Source of the DNA: Saccoglossus kowalevskii | Taxonomy: Eukaryota; Hemichordata; Enteropneusta; Harrimaniidae | Length of the DNA: 29,015 nt | Assembly: GCF_000003605.2 (NCBI RefSeq) | Contig: NW_003142811.1 | Location: forward strand, 41,219 to 70,233 | Reading direction: 5' to 3' | In this document: in pieces, positions 10,063-19,776 of the stretch | Layout: each line of letters starts with the position of its first letter | Position numbering within the stretch: position 1 is the stretch's first letter | Made by a program: the position numbers and the translations under genes | Notes under the pieces: model-generated | The model's database searches: none | What the model saw: only the letters and a program-made list of their open reading frames with translations | Told to the model about the DNA's origin: nothing

Positions 10063-10108
10063 GATTGTGCAAAATTGAGGCGGATAATCTACGAGATTTT
10101 GCACAATC
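10063..10108. other. 13-bp perfect inverted repeat (hairpin)
   Basis: GATTGTGCAAAAT (10063-10075) and ATTTTGCACAATC (10096-10108) are exact reverse complements with a 20-nt loop. The same arm recurs as TTTGCACAATC at 10013-10023 and as ATTTTGCACAATC at 8890-8902. It lies between the two copies of the direct duplication. Confidence 0.9.
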
Positions 10109-10206
10109 TACGTCATATGCACACAAGAGTGAACGAGTGTGTATCTGTTATGTGAAGTGTAAACCACAGTTTGCACACAATTAACGTCTGGGCAAAATTA
10201 TGTGCT

Positions 10207-10362
10207 GATATGTCAAAAAATAAAGTCAACAAGAAGTTAATTTTCCCTGGTTGTTGCTGTGGTTTGAATTTTGTCCAGACATTGTGTGACCTTACGCACT
10301 CAACCAATGTGTTTACACAAGTTAAGGTAAATCGTGTGGACAAACAATATGTAACACATTAG
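10207..10362 (+). repeat. Direct duplication, copy 2
   Basis: Second copy of the segment at 9822-9968. It is about 10 bp longer because of a short extra stretch (TGTTTACACAAG region) before TTAAGGTAAATCGTG. Open frames on both strands across this copy are not shared with copy 1 beyond a short block, which argues against coding constraint. Confidence 0.85.
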
Positions 10363-11211
10363 TACACCACCTCTATAAATAAACTGCACGCAAGAATAAT
10401 TATATTCTACAATCACCAAATTAAATGAATATTTCGTGTCTCTCGCCAAGGAATATTTCCTGATAAACTCATTAGTGGTACATGGCAAATAGAATATTCT
10501 GCAACTATACATCGTGTGTACATTTCCCATATTATCTGAAATAAATTGTTGTTACAGTCCTTTTAAAAGCAATGTTCATTTGAGTGATGCAGTCTAGATG
10601 GAGAATAATATTAAACGATTTGAATGAAATGTTGGTGTGATTTATTCACTGTGATACCGAACATGTGGATTATTATTTTATTATCTGACAACAGACCTGC
10701 AAATTCCAGGCACCATGTATGAACCTAACGCGATAACAAACATGGTAATAATTTGTTTTATTATTCACTATCTGCAATATAAATTTTAACAAAACTGAAA
10801 CAAACAAATACACACAATACCAATACAGTAGCTTAGGCTGTTTGATCTGCGTGGGTTTTATACTCACCAAGTTCAACATTTCCTTCCAACAGCAAAATGC
10901 TAAACGTAAATATGTTAGCAGCTGTTTCCTATGAGTGAATATTAATATCGATAAGAAACAGCACATGATGCAAATTACCACCTACCAAATATTTTTTACT
11001 TGAGACATTATTTTCTATTTTAGTTTATGATTAGTGTAAGAAACAGTTCATTATTTACTACGTTGAACGCACACAAGGTCAGCATATTTATATTCCCACA
11101 AATATATACAGTTTGTCGTATTATTGTTCACTGTTTTGTGATGTAATTGTGACAAATATTTGGGTTAACTGTTTCATTGAATACCGAAATGCATCATGGG
11201 CTAACATACAT

Positions 11212-11287
11212 ATTCCCGCCTAATACGTTACCTATAGCTATCACGTGTTTACGTTTGCGAGTGCATCGCCGTACGGCCGAGGTGAGT
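11212..11287 (+). promoter_or_regulatory. Promoter-like module A1 with splice-donor-like end
   Basis: ATTCCCGCC (11212-11220) is followed by TAATACGTTAC, a TATA-like TATAGCTA starting at 11233, CACGTG at 11242-11247 and GGTGAGT at 11281-11287. TTCCCGCC fits the E2F/DP consensus and CACGTG is a class B E-box. The TATA box would place a start near 11263, giving a first exon of only about 20 nt before the GTGAGT donor. The paralogue B1 keeps every element with nearly the same spacing. Confidence 0.65.
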
Positions 11288-11470
11288 ATCGTTTACCCAA
11301 TCTTGTGTCCTTCAAATCAACTGCTTTTATTTTATATATCTTTCATAATAACAGCATATTCAATGTGTGTTAACATTATATTAAACTAAATTTGTTTAAA
11401 ATGAGCTCACAGTGGCAAGGGGTGATCGCGCTTGTCAGGACTGCCTGATCAATGATCACAGCATTGAGAC

Positions 11471-11514
11471 CTCGTGCCATACTCAATATGAAGTACTTCG
11501 TACACCGGCACTAG
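11471..11514. other. Nested inverted repeat downstream of module A1
   Basis: CTCGTGCC (11471-11478) pairs with GGCACTAG (11507-11514) with one mismatch. Inside, TATGAAG (11487-11493) pairs with CTTCGTA (11496-11502) with one G-T pair. The segment is less AT-rich than its surroundings. Copy B has an unrelated small hairpin, GTGGTA...TACCAC at 19335-19351, at a similar distance from its module. Confidence 0.6.
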
Positions 11515-11794
11515 CCAGTATTAATCTTGACATCAAAATCCAATTCACTTAGAAATTTCATCTGATTTGATCATTTTGTTGCTACGGTCATATGGGTGAC
11601 TAAACTAACGCTAATTTATTTGATTTCCCTTTGTCGTGGCTTCAATAGAATGTACAAGAAGATTAATTTACCAATTATTTTACCTTCTTTTTACAGTATA
11701 AAATAACAATTATATATTTGCAAATTAGATTGAACTAACATATCAAATAATTTAATACATGAGATGAATATATAGCACAGTTTAACAACATACG

Positions 11795-11850
11795 ATTCCC
11801 GCCTAATAAATTACTTATAAAGATATTACGAGACAAAGTTCGCAATTGAA
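11795..11850 (+). promoter_or_regulatory. Promoter-like module A2
   Basis: ATTCCCGCC (11795-11803), TAATAAATTAC, TATAAAGA at 11816-11823 and TTCGCAATT near 11839. The E-box position holds ATTACGAG, so that site is lost. Upstream, CACAGTTTAACAA is shared exactly with module B2, and a TATCAAA...TACATGAG block sits about 55 bp before the box, as in B2. Confidence 0.6.
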
Positions 11851-12009
11851 TCAGCCCAATGTTAAGTTGCATGTCTCCATAGTACGAATTATAATATCAT
11901 TTCAGATTGCTTCATCTACATAGATCTAATTCTCTGAATTAATATCTGAAAATTAATTATGTTATTTCTAAAATAAATTTACATGTCACAGTATCAATTA
12001 GAAATTTCT

Positions 12010-12019
12010 GGAAATTTCC
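12010..12019. promoter_or_regulatory. Rel/NF-kB-type palindrome
   Basis: GGAAATTTCC fits the symmetrical kB consensus GGRNNNYYCC and is preceded by a near copy of its half (GAAATTTCTG). It lies between modules A2 and A3 and is absent from the paralogous position in copy B. It is a ten-base match, so chance is possible. Confidence 0.35.
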
Positions 12020-12052
12020 TTGTCCAATATACGACCACAAAGCTGAATTGTT

Positions 12053-12070
12053 ACTTGTAACGTTACAAGT
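12053..12070. other. 18-bp perfect palindrome
   Basis: ACTTGTAAC followed directly by GTTACAAGT is a perfect 18-bp palindrome, upstream of module A3. The matching place in copy B (around 20030-20050) reads ATTTGTAACGATTTCTGAG and is not palindromic, so the structure arose or was lost after duplication. Confidence 0.9.
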
Positions 12071-12150
12071 GAGTTTACACCAATTATGAAGCATGGTTCA
12101 ACTGTCATTGTATATATCATACTCTATCAACGTATGCATTAACGACATAA

Positions 12151-12205
12151 GATTCCCGATTAATACGTTAATTATATAAATATCACGTGGACATTGACTC
12201 GCTGC
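12151..12205 (+). promoter_or_regulatory. Promoter-like module A3
   Basis: GATTCCCG (12151-12158), TAATACGTTA, TATAAATA from 12175 and CACGTG at 12184-12189. Its paralogue B3 keeps a CTGCCGAAGTGAGTATC donor region; here the same place reads CTGCCAAAGTCGATATG, so the GTGAGT is destroyed, and about 13 bp before it are missing. Confidence 0.6.
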
Positions 12206-12496
12206 CAAAGTCGATATGCTGGTTTATTGAATATTTATCCACTCCTGCATAGGATACAATACAACTAATGGACTAATCACTGTGAAACAAGCCTGGTTCT
12301 TATTATTTTTAATAGCTGAAGTGCGTTTGGTATATAATAGCGTTTTGCGCTTTTTCCCCATTCTTTCGGTTGTTTTTTAATTTGTTTTCCTTGGATCATT
12401 CCTCGGATTATGTCTAAGAATAGAATAATTCAAAATATTTGTACACGAGTTTTACTTTTACGCCCAAATGCTCTGTGAATCAACATATACATATAG

Positions 12497-12545
12497 TGTT
12501 CCCGCTATGTATGTCACTTACAACCTATAAATACCACGTGTTTTG
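12497..12545 (+). promoter_or_regulatory. Promoter-like module A4
   Basis: TGTTCCCGC (12497-12505), then TATAAATA from 12526 and CACGTG at 12535-12540. The GC box to TATA spacing is about 28 bp, 5-7 longer than modules 1-3, and module B4 has the same longer spacing. The upstream GAATCAAC...CATATAGT stretch is also shared with B4. No GTGAGT follows. Confidence 0.6.
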
Positions 12546-14000
12546 CGTTTTTATCTATTTCAAATCTATTGCGTATTATCCCTGTTATAAAGGTTTGCTA
12601 ATGCGTTATAATTTATATGGACTTTGACCTGATTCAATGCATATTATTTATACTCAAGACACCAACTACCTTCTTTCTTAAATGTCTATAAATGAGAATA
12701 AATATCTAATTGAACATATATTTTAATTACCAATACGCGATAACACGTCTGGAGTGATTGGTTTTGCCATATTAGAACGGGTTTGTTCATGCGCAATTAA
12801 GGTCATATTACCTTGTTGACACATTCATACAAGGAATCAAAACGCACAAAACAAGAAAACAATTCTATATGTAAGTTCGAAGATTAACAAGACCAATATC
12901 TGTAGCACTTGTGAAAGAGTTCCGAAGTTTTAACTGCTTGAAACCAAGGCTGTATGACATTTGTATTCTTCCAAGTGCCATTGAACCTTCATCAATATCT
13001 TAAATTATCAGATGGATGTGACATTTAATCAATAAAACGTATAAAAGTGTTTTTCATTCAATTCTATCAGTCAGAATATTTGTATAAAATTGTACATGTA
13101 TATGATTAAGGACATAACGAATTCTTTTTTACGGCATTATTTTGTAAGGAGGTATAGGTTTGTTGTAAAATTATATTTTTTCTAATCAACTTGATGGTTA
13201 TATGATTTGTTTTCAATTACTTTTGGCAGCACCTGGCTTAATCGAGTTCAATAATAATATTTGTAATATTTATGCGGAGAGTAAACAAATGGTTTTGTTT
13301 TTGTTTTTCCAATCCGAGAGTGTATAAGTGAACTTGCAATTGTAATTATAACAATCTACTGAATTTGAATCAATTACTAATTGAAGTCAACTTTTGCACC
13401 AACCGTTGGTCACTAAATGGCACAAATTAATAAATTTGAAAAAAACATAATGTCCAAACTCACTTAATGTTTTTTTGTTGCTTTTTTGTTTCACTGTCAC
13501 ATAATATCAATATATTTAATCATGCCAATTGTCTTTTAAAAAGGGTAATTAAAAATTATTCATTAGATGTTTTGCTGCAATTTGAATTTATGAATTGACA
13601 TTTTATTATTTTATTATTTCACCCACTAAATTCAGTGTACTTATTTCATAGATGGTTTATCGCTACTGATAACTTCCTCGGTCAAGACGTTCAAAAACAC
13701 CTTTTTCAAAGCCTCATGAGAAAACTTCATCAATTTTACTAGGGAGTTCAAAACACAAATTATGAGGAAAAATCATAATATCAAAATTGAGATAAAGGTT
13801 AATCCGAACTTGAGGTTAATGTTTTCGGTTAAGATGTTTACTTCAAATCAAACAGATTATATTGATACAAAGGGGTAATCGCAATTTAAAATTGAAAACA
13901 TTTCATTCCGTATTCAATTCCGGGAGCTCGTAATTTCGGTGTACATGAGCAGTCAGCTGTTAAATTGAGACCAGTCGTATTCGTGTTCGGTTATTAACCC

Positions 14001-14024
14001 CAGATATGCAGATATACAGATATG
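14001..14024. repeat. Three 8-bp tandem units
   Basis: CAGATATG, CAGATATA, CAGATATG in a row, directly abutting R2 copy 3. R2 copies 1 and 2 carry related but shorter TGCATATA/TGCAGATA text at the same place. Confidence 0.85.
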
Positions 14025-14130
14025 CATGATGTCACAGGTCAATTTAAATGCAAACACTCGACTGCTAGTGTATTGTAATATTTCATCTAGCTACAGATAT
14101 AGCAACGTGTAGTTGGCAGTGTCTCGAAAT
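14020..14130 (+). repeat. R2 promoter-like repeat, copy 3
   Basis: TGATGTCA (14027-14034), CAGGTCA, AAATGCAAACACT, then TGTATTGTAATATTT in place of the TATA-like box of copy 2, then ATCTAGCTACAG and TATAGCAAC. More diverged than copies 1 and 2 but collinear with copy 2 throughout, including the stretch that copy 1 lacks. It lies about 250 bp after the end of duplication A; no R2 copy follows duplication B. Confidence 0.7.
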
Positions 14131-14729
14131 ACAATAGTTGATTGTATATATTGCACAGAAGTACCAATTTGCGTAAATCAGTACGTACTAGGTTGCGTAT
14201 GTTTACTATTGTGACCAGCATGTTAGTTATTTAGCTTATATCAACAAGAGACTATAACGAGTAAAATTTAAATAATGTTATTATTGTTCGTTATAGACTT
14301 GCAATGTAGTTTTCATTTTGATGAGAAAGAACTTATAGGTGTATTACTGACTTCAATTGGTAACTCCATAACCGCGGCTGCACTTAATTTCAGAACATGA
14401 AGAATGTACTGTATTTTGATAAAGTATTTACAATATGTGTAAATCAAGTAATATTTCTGAGTAATATCTGGAAAGTATGTTGGTGAGAACCAATATTCAT
14501 CTCTTAGGTTGTCAACCAATTATTGCCCGTTTCCCTTGTTATAGTTGACATAAAATTAACACGTCTCCAGGATCAATGTTATTTATGCTTCAGAAAGAGC
14601 CTACACTCATGTGAATGTATTATAGTTTCATGCCATTGTATTTGCATGACGTGTCCCTTTTGATACAATTAATTAAGCTCAATGTCAAATTTGAGAATTA
14701 ATTTCCAGTCCTTGCTTTTAGAACTCATC

Positions 14730-15130
14730 CTAATGATTATTATTTGCAAAATGTCATTTCACCGTTTCTTGCTCTTTCTACCTTCACATTTTAATTGTTT
14801 CTCTTGATTCTTCCGGCCTGTGTTTCCTGGTTTACTTTAATTATGGAATATTTAGTTTTTTATGACTCTCATGTTCTTTATTGTATGATTTTATTTCTCA
14901 TTTTACTCTTCCAAGCCTATTAAAATGAAGTTTGTCACATCATTTACTCTCTCAACTTCTATAGTTAAATTTAGTTCATGCTTTACACCACCAGTTACCA
15001 TGGTATGATTTTCCTCTCAAACTTTAATGTCTCAACAATTATGGTATGGTATGTGTTTCAAATTTCAATCACTCGGTCCTTGTAGTGTGATTTTTGTCTC
15101 ATGCTCTTCCCTCTCAACTCATATTGTGTT
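14730..15130 (+). repeat. Degenerate pyrimidine-rich tandem repeat
   Basis: A motif beginning G(T)ATGATTTT and continuing with TCTCA..TCTTCC occurs near 14883, 15003 and 15086, and related text (ACTCTCATGTTCTTT, TCTTGCTCTTTC) precedes them. CTCTCAACT recurs near 14950 and 15113. Periods are irregular (about 120 and 83 bp). The plus strand is strongly C+T rich. Probably an old minisatellite. Confidence 0.5.
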
Positions 15131-17345
15131 AGGCGTGCATGACGTGTCGTTGTTTTCTCGTTGCAATACTGTTCTATGCTTGCAAGTCAGTCTTCCGTGA
15201 ACCGGATTTTTTTCAGCGGTACAACGATCCGCTGGCTCCAGCTTGATTTAAAGATTTAGCAGTTTAAATTGTTAATCACAGTTTAGTGTAATTTCATCGT
15301 CATTAGTTTCATTAACAGTAAATGTAGTAAATCAATAATACAGATTATGAAGGCAGCTTTTGCCCTCGGCTACCCTGAGATTAATGTCCTGTCAGAAGCA
15401 CTACATTATGGTTTCATTTTTTTAGCATACACTGAGTTTAATATTGCGTATATTGTCGAGTGCACTTTATTTATTTAATTTATTAAATTATCGTAAAAAG
15501 TTGTAGTTTTGTATCGCTTTGGCGTCATTTGATTTGACGTGTTTTGTCCAATTATGCTGGTCAAACGCTGGGAATTTTGCAATAGTTAAGGTTGATAACT
15601 GCCTCAGTTTAACCCATTCACTCGTACATTGTTTACTTTTGGATAAATGTCCCTTGCTACTGTAGGGACTCTAACTCGTTGCGAATTGACTTAAATACAC
15701 AGGGTTTTAATCTGACTGATTCCTGCTGGGATTTGAGCAATGTGCAATGTGACTAAATTAATAACATGTTCCCTTTATATTGAGTAAACCGTTACCTGAT
15801 AGTATATGATTGCGTTTGCTGTATATTCCCATTGACTACAGCAGAGTCACGAATTACTGCTTATTGGATATTGGTTATATACAAACATACAAGTCACAAT
15901 TAGTGCACGCCTTTTCATCACATGATGTACAATTATTTAAAAATGAGAGAAATAATTATCCGAAAAAATAAATAAATCAGACTTGCCTGATATAATTACT
16001 TGCATAGGAAAATAAATTATATTTGTACTCTTGTCAATGATGTTGCAGTGTTTTGCAATCTTCAATATTTTACATTGTCACTGGTTGACATCCTGCAGAC
16101 GATTGAGTTTCCCGCGGTAACAACCTTCTGTTTGTATAATGCATTCGTTTACTCGATGTATACTTTCAGTATGTCAGGAAATCGATACATTTATCTACGA
16201 AACATATATTTGAAGTAAATACGGGATAGGTCATGTTTGAGGCTACTCCGTATATTTCAACGCTTCAGCTCTTTTAGCCTTGTTACGATTACGAGATGGG
16301 AATTTTTTGGCGAACGTTTAATAATACAATTCTTATTTTGTGCGAAGGGAAATGACGAACCTTAATAGTAAGAGTCTTTGAAATAATGCGTTTTCATCAT
16401 TCAATTTTGAGCAATATCATTTCATTGCGGCGATTGAATAATTTCATCGTCCGGGTTGTAACTACACGTGTTTTTTTTCATCTGGAATGAACAGTTCCAT
16501 CGCTGGCTGAGAAATAGATATTTTAGATAATGAATTAAAATGATACACAGATACATATCTTAGTTAACGAATTGTTAAATCTTGCAAAAATATTTAGCAT
16601 TATACTTGTCTGCATATTTACTGATTATGCAAATCATTTGATGGTGTACATTTAGATTGACTGACACGTTACTGTGCTTCAGTATATACTTAATACATAT
16701 CGCTTGATATGTTAGACATTTATGACTCACGTGTGTATATTCGTATTTTCATTAGGATGTTGCCAAATCGACGCCATGTTTGTTAGTGTTAGTAGTTAGT
16801 AACATTCCTCTATTCAGTAACTTATACGTTTTGAGAGGTTTGACCCAGAGTTTGCATGACCTTTAATGTATTTGTACATACAAAATAACTCATTTGCGAT
16901 TTTAAGAAAAACGCTTAATGTGTTTAATTATAAATCACTTAAAGTGATTTTAAAGTTGGACGAAAATGTGTAATATTTTAAAAAACATAGATTTACACTG
17001 TAACAACTGATCCGTAGTACATGGTTTTAACAGTGCCCTATTAATGCTTTCAGCATTTGAAGATGGAAAAGTACGGACAATATTAAGCCGTGATTTAAAA
17101 CATTAACGCAGTTTTTAAATGGTTATGAATGGTTATAGTTAACATTTTCGAATTGTTTTAACTGCAGCTCCTGACTATAATTATACGGGGCAACTTTGCT
17201 TAGTACAACTCTTTATCGTCTTATTGACACTACTCAACAATATGTTAAAATAAGAATATGTATTTTATTTTTTCGCCAGGAAGAGCATTGTCCTGTTAAC
17301 ATACAGGTCCAGGACATTGTTGTCTTTGATAAGTAATTTTATCAA
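15131..17345. other. Non-coding stretch, no gene seen
   Basis: AT-rich, with only short open frames (such as 16000-16218) that carry no motif. It holds one 19-bp near-palindrome, AAATCACTT-A-AAGTGATTT at 16932-16950, whose arms resemble NK2-type homeodomain sites. Otherwise nothing was noted. Confidence 0.6.
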
Positions 17346-17388
17346 ACAATCGGTTCTACACAAAATCAGCTAGACATAGAACGATTGT
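17346..17388. other. 12-bp hairpin with one bulge
   Basis: ACAATCGGTTCTA (17346-17358) pairs with TAGAACGATTGT (17377-17388) over 12 base pairs with a single bulged G and an 18-nt loop. No poly-T terminator or known RNA family is recognisable. Confidence 0.8.
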
Positions 17389-17819
17389 CCATTCATTTTG
17401 AATGCTGATCATGTATTTCCTTTAACACCTCTTTTTAAACTAAAGAAGGCATAATGCATGGCATTGATGACACACGTGATCACATATTTGTTGTGAAACA
17501 GGCTACTATGAAAGAATATGTTCCGATGTTAGCCGTAATGTAATAAGCATAAATATTCCCAGGTTTCTTACATTTCTAAATGTTTAGGACAAATTTTGCC
17601 GGGATGACTTGAATTCAAATGTTATTTATGTGCACACAACAAACGTATTGCATACCTGTTTAACGCTTCTAGATTTAACTGAGCATGTAAAATAATTGTG
17701 ATCTAATTGATATGCACTAATTTATTTCGATATTACAAACAAAAATAATAATAATTGTTTTTTCATTTCATGGCAACTTACAGACATTATTCAAAATCGC
17801 AATCAAAACACCTTTATTT

Positions 17820-18620
17820 CAAATAAGTTGATGCTACCAGGGAATCAAAATTTGGGACGTAAATTATTTGGACGACAATTATAACCAAGGGGTGAGAGAC
17901 TACTTACCGCGGCGACATGAAGCTACGGTGTCTGCGACCCCAATCATATTTTAATTTTAGTAAGCTAAGGCAAAACCCGTGTTTATGCTATGAGAAAGTG
18001 CAGTATTTTAGTGGAAATACATTTTTTACTATCACGGCGAACGCAATTTAATGCGAGTGAATTCCCCTACAAATTTCCCTAGTTGTTTGCGGTGTCCAAG
18101 GGCAAAAACATTGTTATGCAAATTAGCTTTAGTTGAAATTTTGAGTTTTCTCGACGATTTGAACCAAAATGTTATCGGCAAGACTCGGGGTACGACAGCG
18201 ACAGTCAATGAAACGTTATTGAAGGCAAATGAACATGTCAGCCAAAAACGACTGTTTCGAGTTGTGGCGTAAAATGAAGGCACATACCATTTTGACGCTT
18301 GAGGGGAATGGAAATCAGTTGATTTGAGGGTGTCACAATAAGCGAGGGAGCAATTCGTGTTTATGCTACGAAAAAATGCAGACCTTGAACGTACTTTTTG
18401 GACTTTGGTACTACGTAAATTTTGTTTGATATCCTAAGGTTTTTAGGTTCATGTGCTGCAAGTTACAGAGCACATACCAAAGCGGTCGTCGCTCAGCAAA
18501 TAATCAAGCAAAAGAATTTTCGATGTCGAAATCGCGAAACTCGCTCCTTTTACGCAAACTGGGACGTTCAAATTACATAACGATATACAGGACGACGAAG
18601 CTTAGCTCTATGCTGATATA
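17820..18620. mobile_element. CpG-richer, internally repeated block
   Basis: This block is clearly less AT-rich and more CpG-rich than its flanks. It contains an internal direct repeat: CGTGTTTATGCTATGAGAAA... (from about 17978) recurs as CGTGTTTATGCTACGAAAAA... (from about 18358), about 380 bp apart, with ATACATTTTTTACT/GTACTTTTTGGACT after it. GCACATACCA recurs at about 18280 and 18470. The overlapping open frames on both strands at 18032-18283 are a by-product of composition. A fragment of a fairly young mobile element is the best guess; no terminal repeats or protein motif were found. Confidence 0.4.
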
Positions 18621-19114
18621 AATGACATATCATGTCATTGCATAGCGTTTAAGGGTACATAGAAGCACGATGCAGTGTTTTAACTCGACTTTAAGTGAAG
18701 GGTCATTTCCAAGAGTAATCTCCATGTAGCCGTATGTGGAACTACATATTAGTTCATGATTACGCACGTAACAGTTTATTGACGCTGAATAAAAAAAGTA
18801 GAAAATAATATGTGGATGAGTCAATATAACCATCATCCGCGTTTCTGTTGATATTATATAGGATGATTTGAATTGGTCACATTAGAAATTCAACTTTTTG
18901 AATTGTTTAAATCCACAACAGATACCATTGATAATCTAGAAAATGAAATTTAACAATTTTTCTCGTTATTGCTATTGGTTGTGTTTTGTGGTTCGTCATT
19001 AACTTTATGAACTGTAAAATTACTGCGTAGGTTATGACTCAAAAGCCAAAACATATTTGTGTAACTAACACATCAAACACCGAAATGCCTTCTGGGTGAA
19101 GCCACACTAACATC

Positions 19115-19193
19115 ATTCCCGCCTAATACGTTACCTGTATGCCTGTCACGTGTTTACATTCGCAATTACACCATTGTGCGGCCTGAGGTGAGT
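19115..19193 (+). promoter_or_regulatory. Promoter-like module B1 with splice-donor-like end
   Basis: ATTCCCGCC (19115-19123), TAATACGTTAC, a weak TATA position (TGTATGCC near 19136), CACGTG (19147-19152), TTCGCAATT (19159-19167) and GAGGTGAGT ending at 19193. E-box to GT distance is 41 bp versus 40 in A1. A CATCAAACAC...GAAATGCC block sits about 44 bp upstream and resembles the one before B2, so the modules share more than their cores. Confidence 0.65.
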
Positions 19194-19719
19194 GTCATTT
19201 TCAAAACCATTGCTCCCAATGTATACAACTGATATAGTATTCAACAACATACGTTAACACTATAATTTAGATGAATTTGTGTCAGTTACCTCACAGTCGG
19301 AGAATAGATATTCTAAATTATTATGAGCCAAATTGTGGTAATGTGTACCACTGCATGACTGCGTCTGTTTCGTGTGCTTTGCACTAATGTTAAAGTTTTT
19401 CATTTTCCGCAGAAATCTCTACTTTGTGTGACATGCGTTACATTCCTTGATTTTTAGGATATTTACATATTCCATCCACACATAGCGCAGAGTTAGCTTG
19501 GTCCGCATTGATATTCTTGCTGATTTTGTCAGTCCAATTTTGGTTGATTTTTCAATAAAAATATATTGCAGTTTTTCACTTGTTATGAAATTTCTACTTC
19601 AGTACACATTTATAAATTTATGAATTATATTTTAACACAGTAGAAAATAGCAAGTAACCAAACTCATCAAACATTGAAATACATGAGGAAGAATATACAG
19701 CACAGTTTAACAATACAAG

Positions 19720-19776
19720 ATTCCCGCCTAATAAGTTACTTATTTAAATATTATGTGACAGAGTTCGCAATTGTAT
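19720..19776 (+). promoter_or_regulatory. Promoter-like module B2
   Basis: ATTCCCGCC (19720-19728), TAATAAGTTAC, TATTTAAATA at 19741-19750, a degenerate E-box (TATGTG) and TTCGCAATT near 19764. It matches A2 over more than 120 bp including the upstream block. No donor-like GTGAGT follows. Confidence 0.6.

Larger units (their letters stand above)
11090..13768 (+). repeat. Segmental duplication copy A (four-module array)
   Basis: This segment is a diverged paralogue of about 18995-21444, same orientation, about 8 kb apart. Matching landmarks occur in the same order: ACCGAAATGC (11183/19079), four ATTCCCGC modules, the block at 12207-12260 (B 20410-20460), ATTCAAAA(T/C)ATTTGTA before module 4, the AGTGA(A/C)CTTG...GAAGTCAA block (13327-13399/20937-20994), CATAATGT(C/T)CAA, and AAATTATGA(G/A)GA at the end. 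Identity is high only in blocks around the modules, with length differences between them. Selective conservation of the modules over their spacers is what regulatory constraint would look like. Confidence 0.85.

Noticed and set aside
10113-10362. Open frames on both strands across duplication copy 2
   Set aside because: They are not maintained in copy 1 beyond a short block.
11212-11287. Classical spliced-leader RNA gene
   Set aside because: The short exon plus donor fits, but no clear Sm site (AATTTTTG) follows the donors, and the leader exons differ between modules, unlike known SL clusters. Kept only as an open idea.
11177-11389. 70-codon open frame across module A1
   Set aside because: It crosses the promoter-like core and the donor; the paralogous region in copy B is not open in the same frame.
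18032-18283. Opposing open frames of 83 and 73 codons
   Set aside because: Both strands are open over the same GC-richer block, with no motif; composition explains them.
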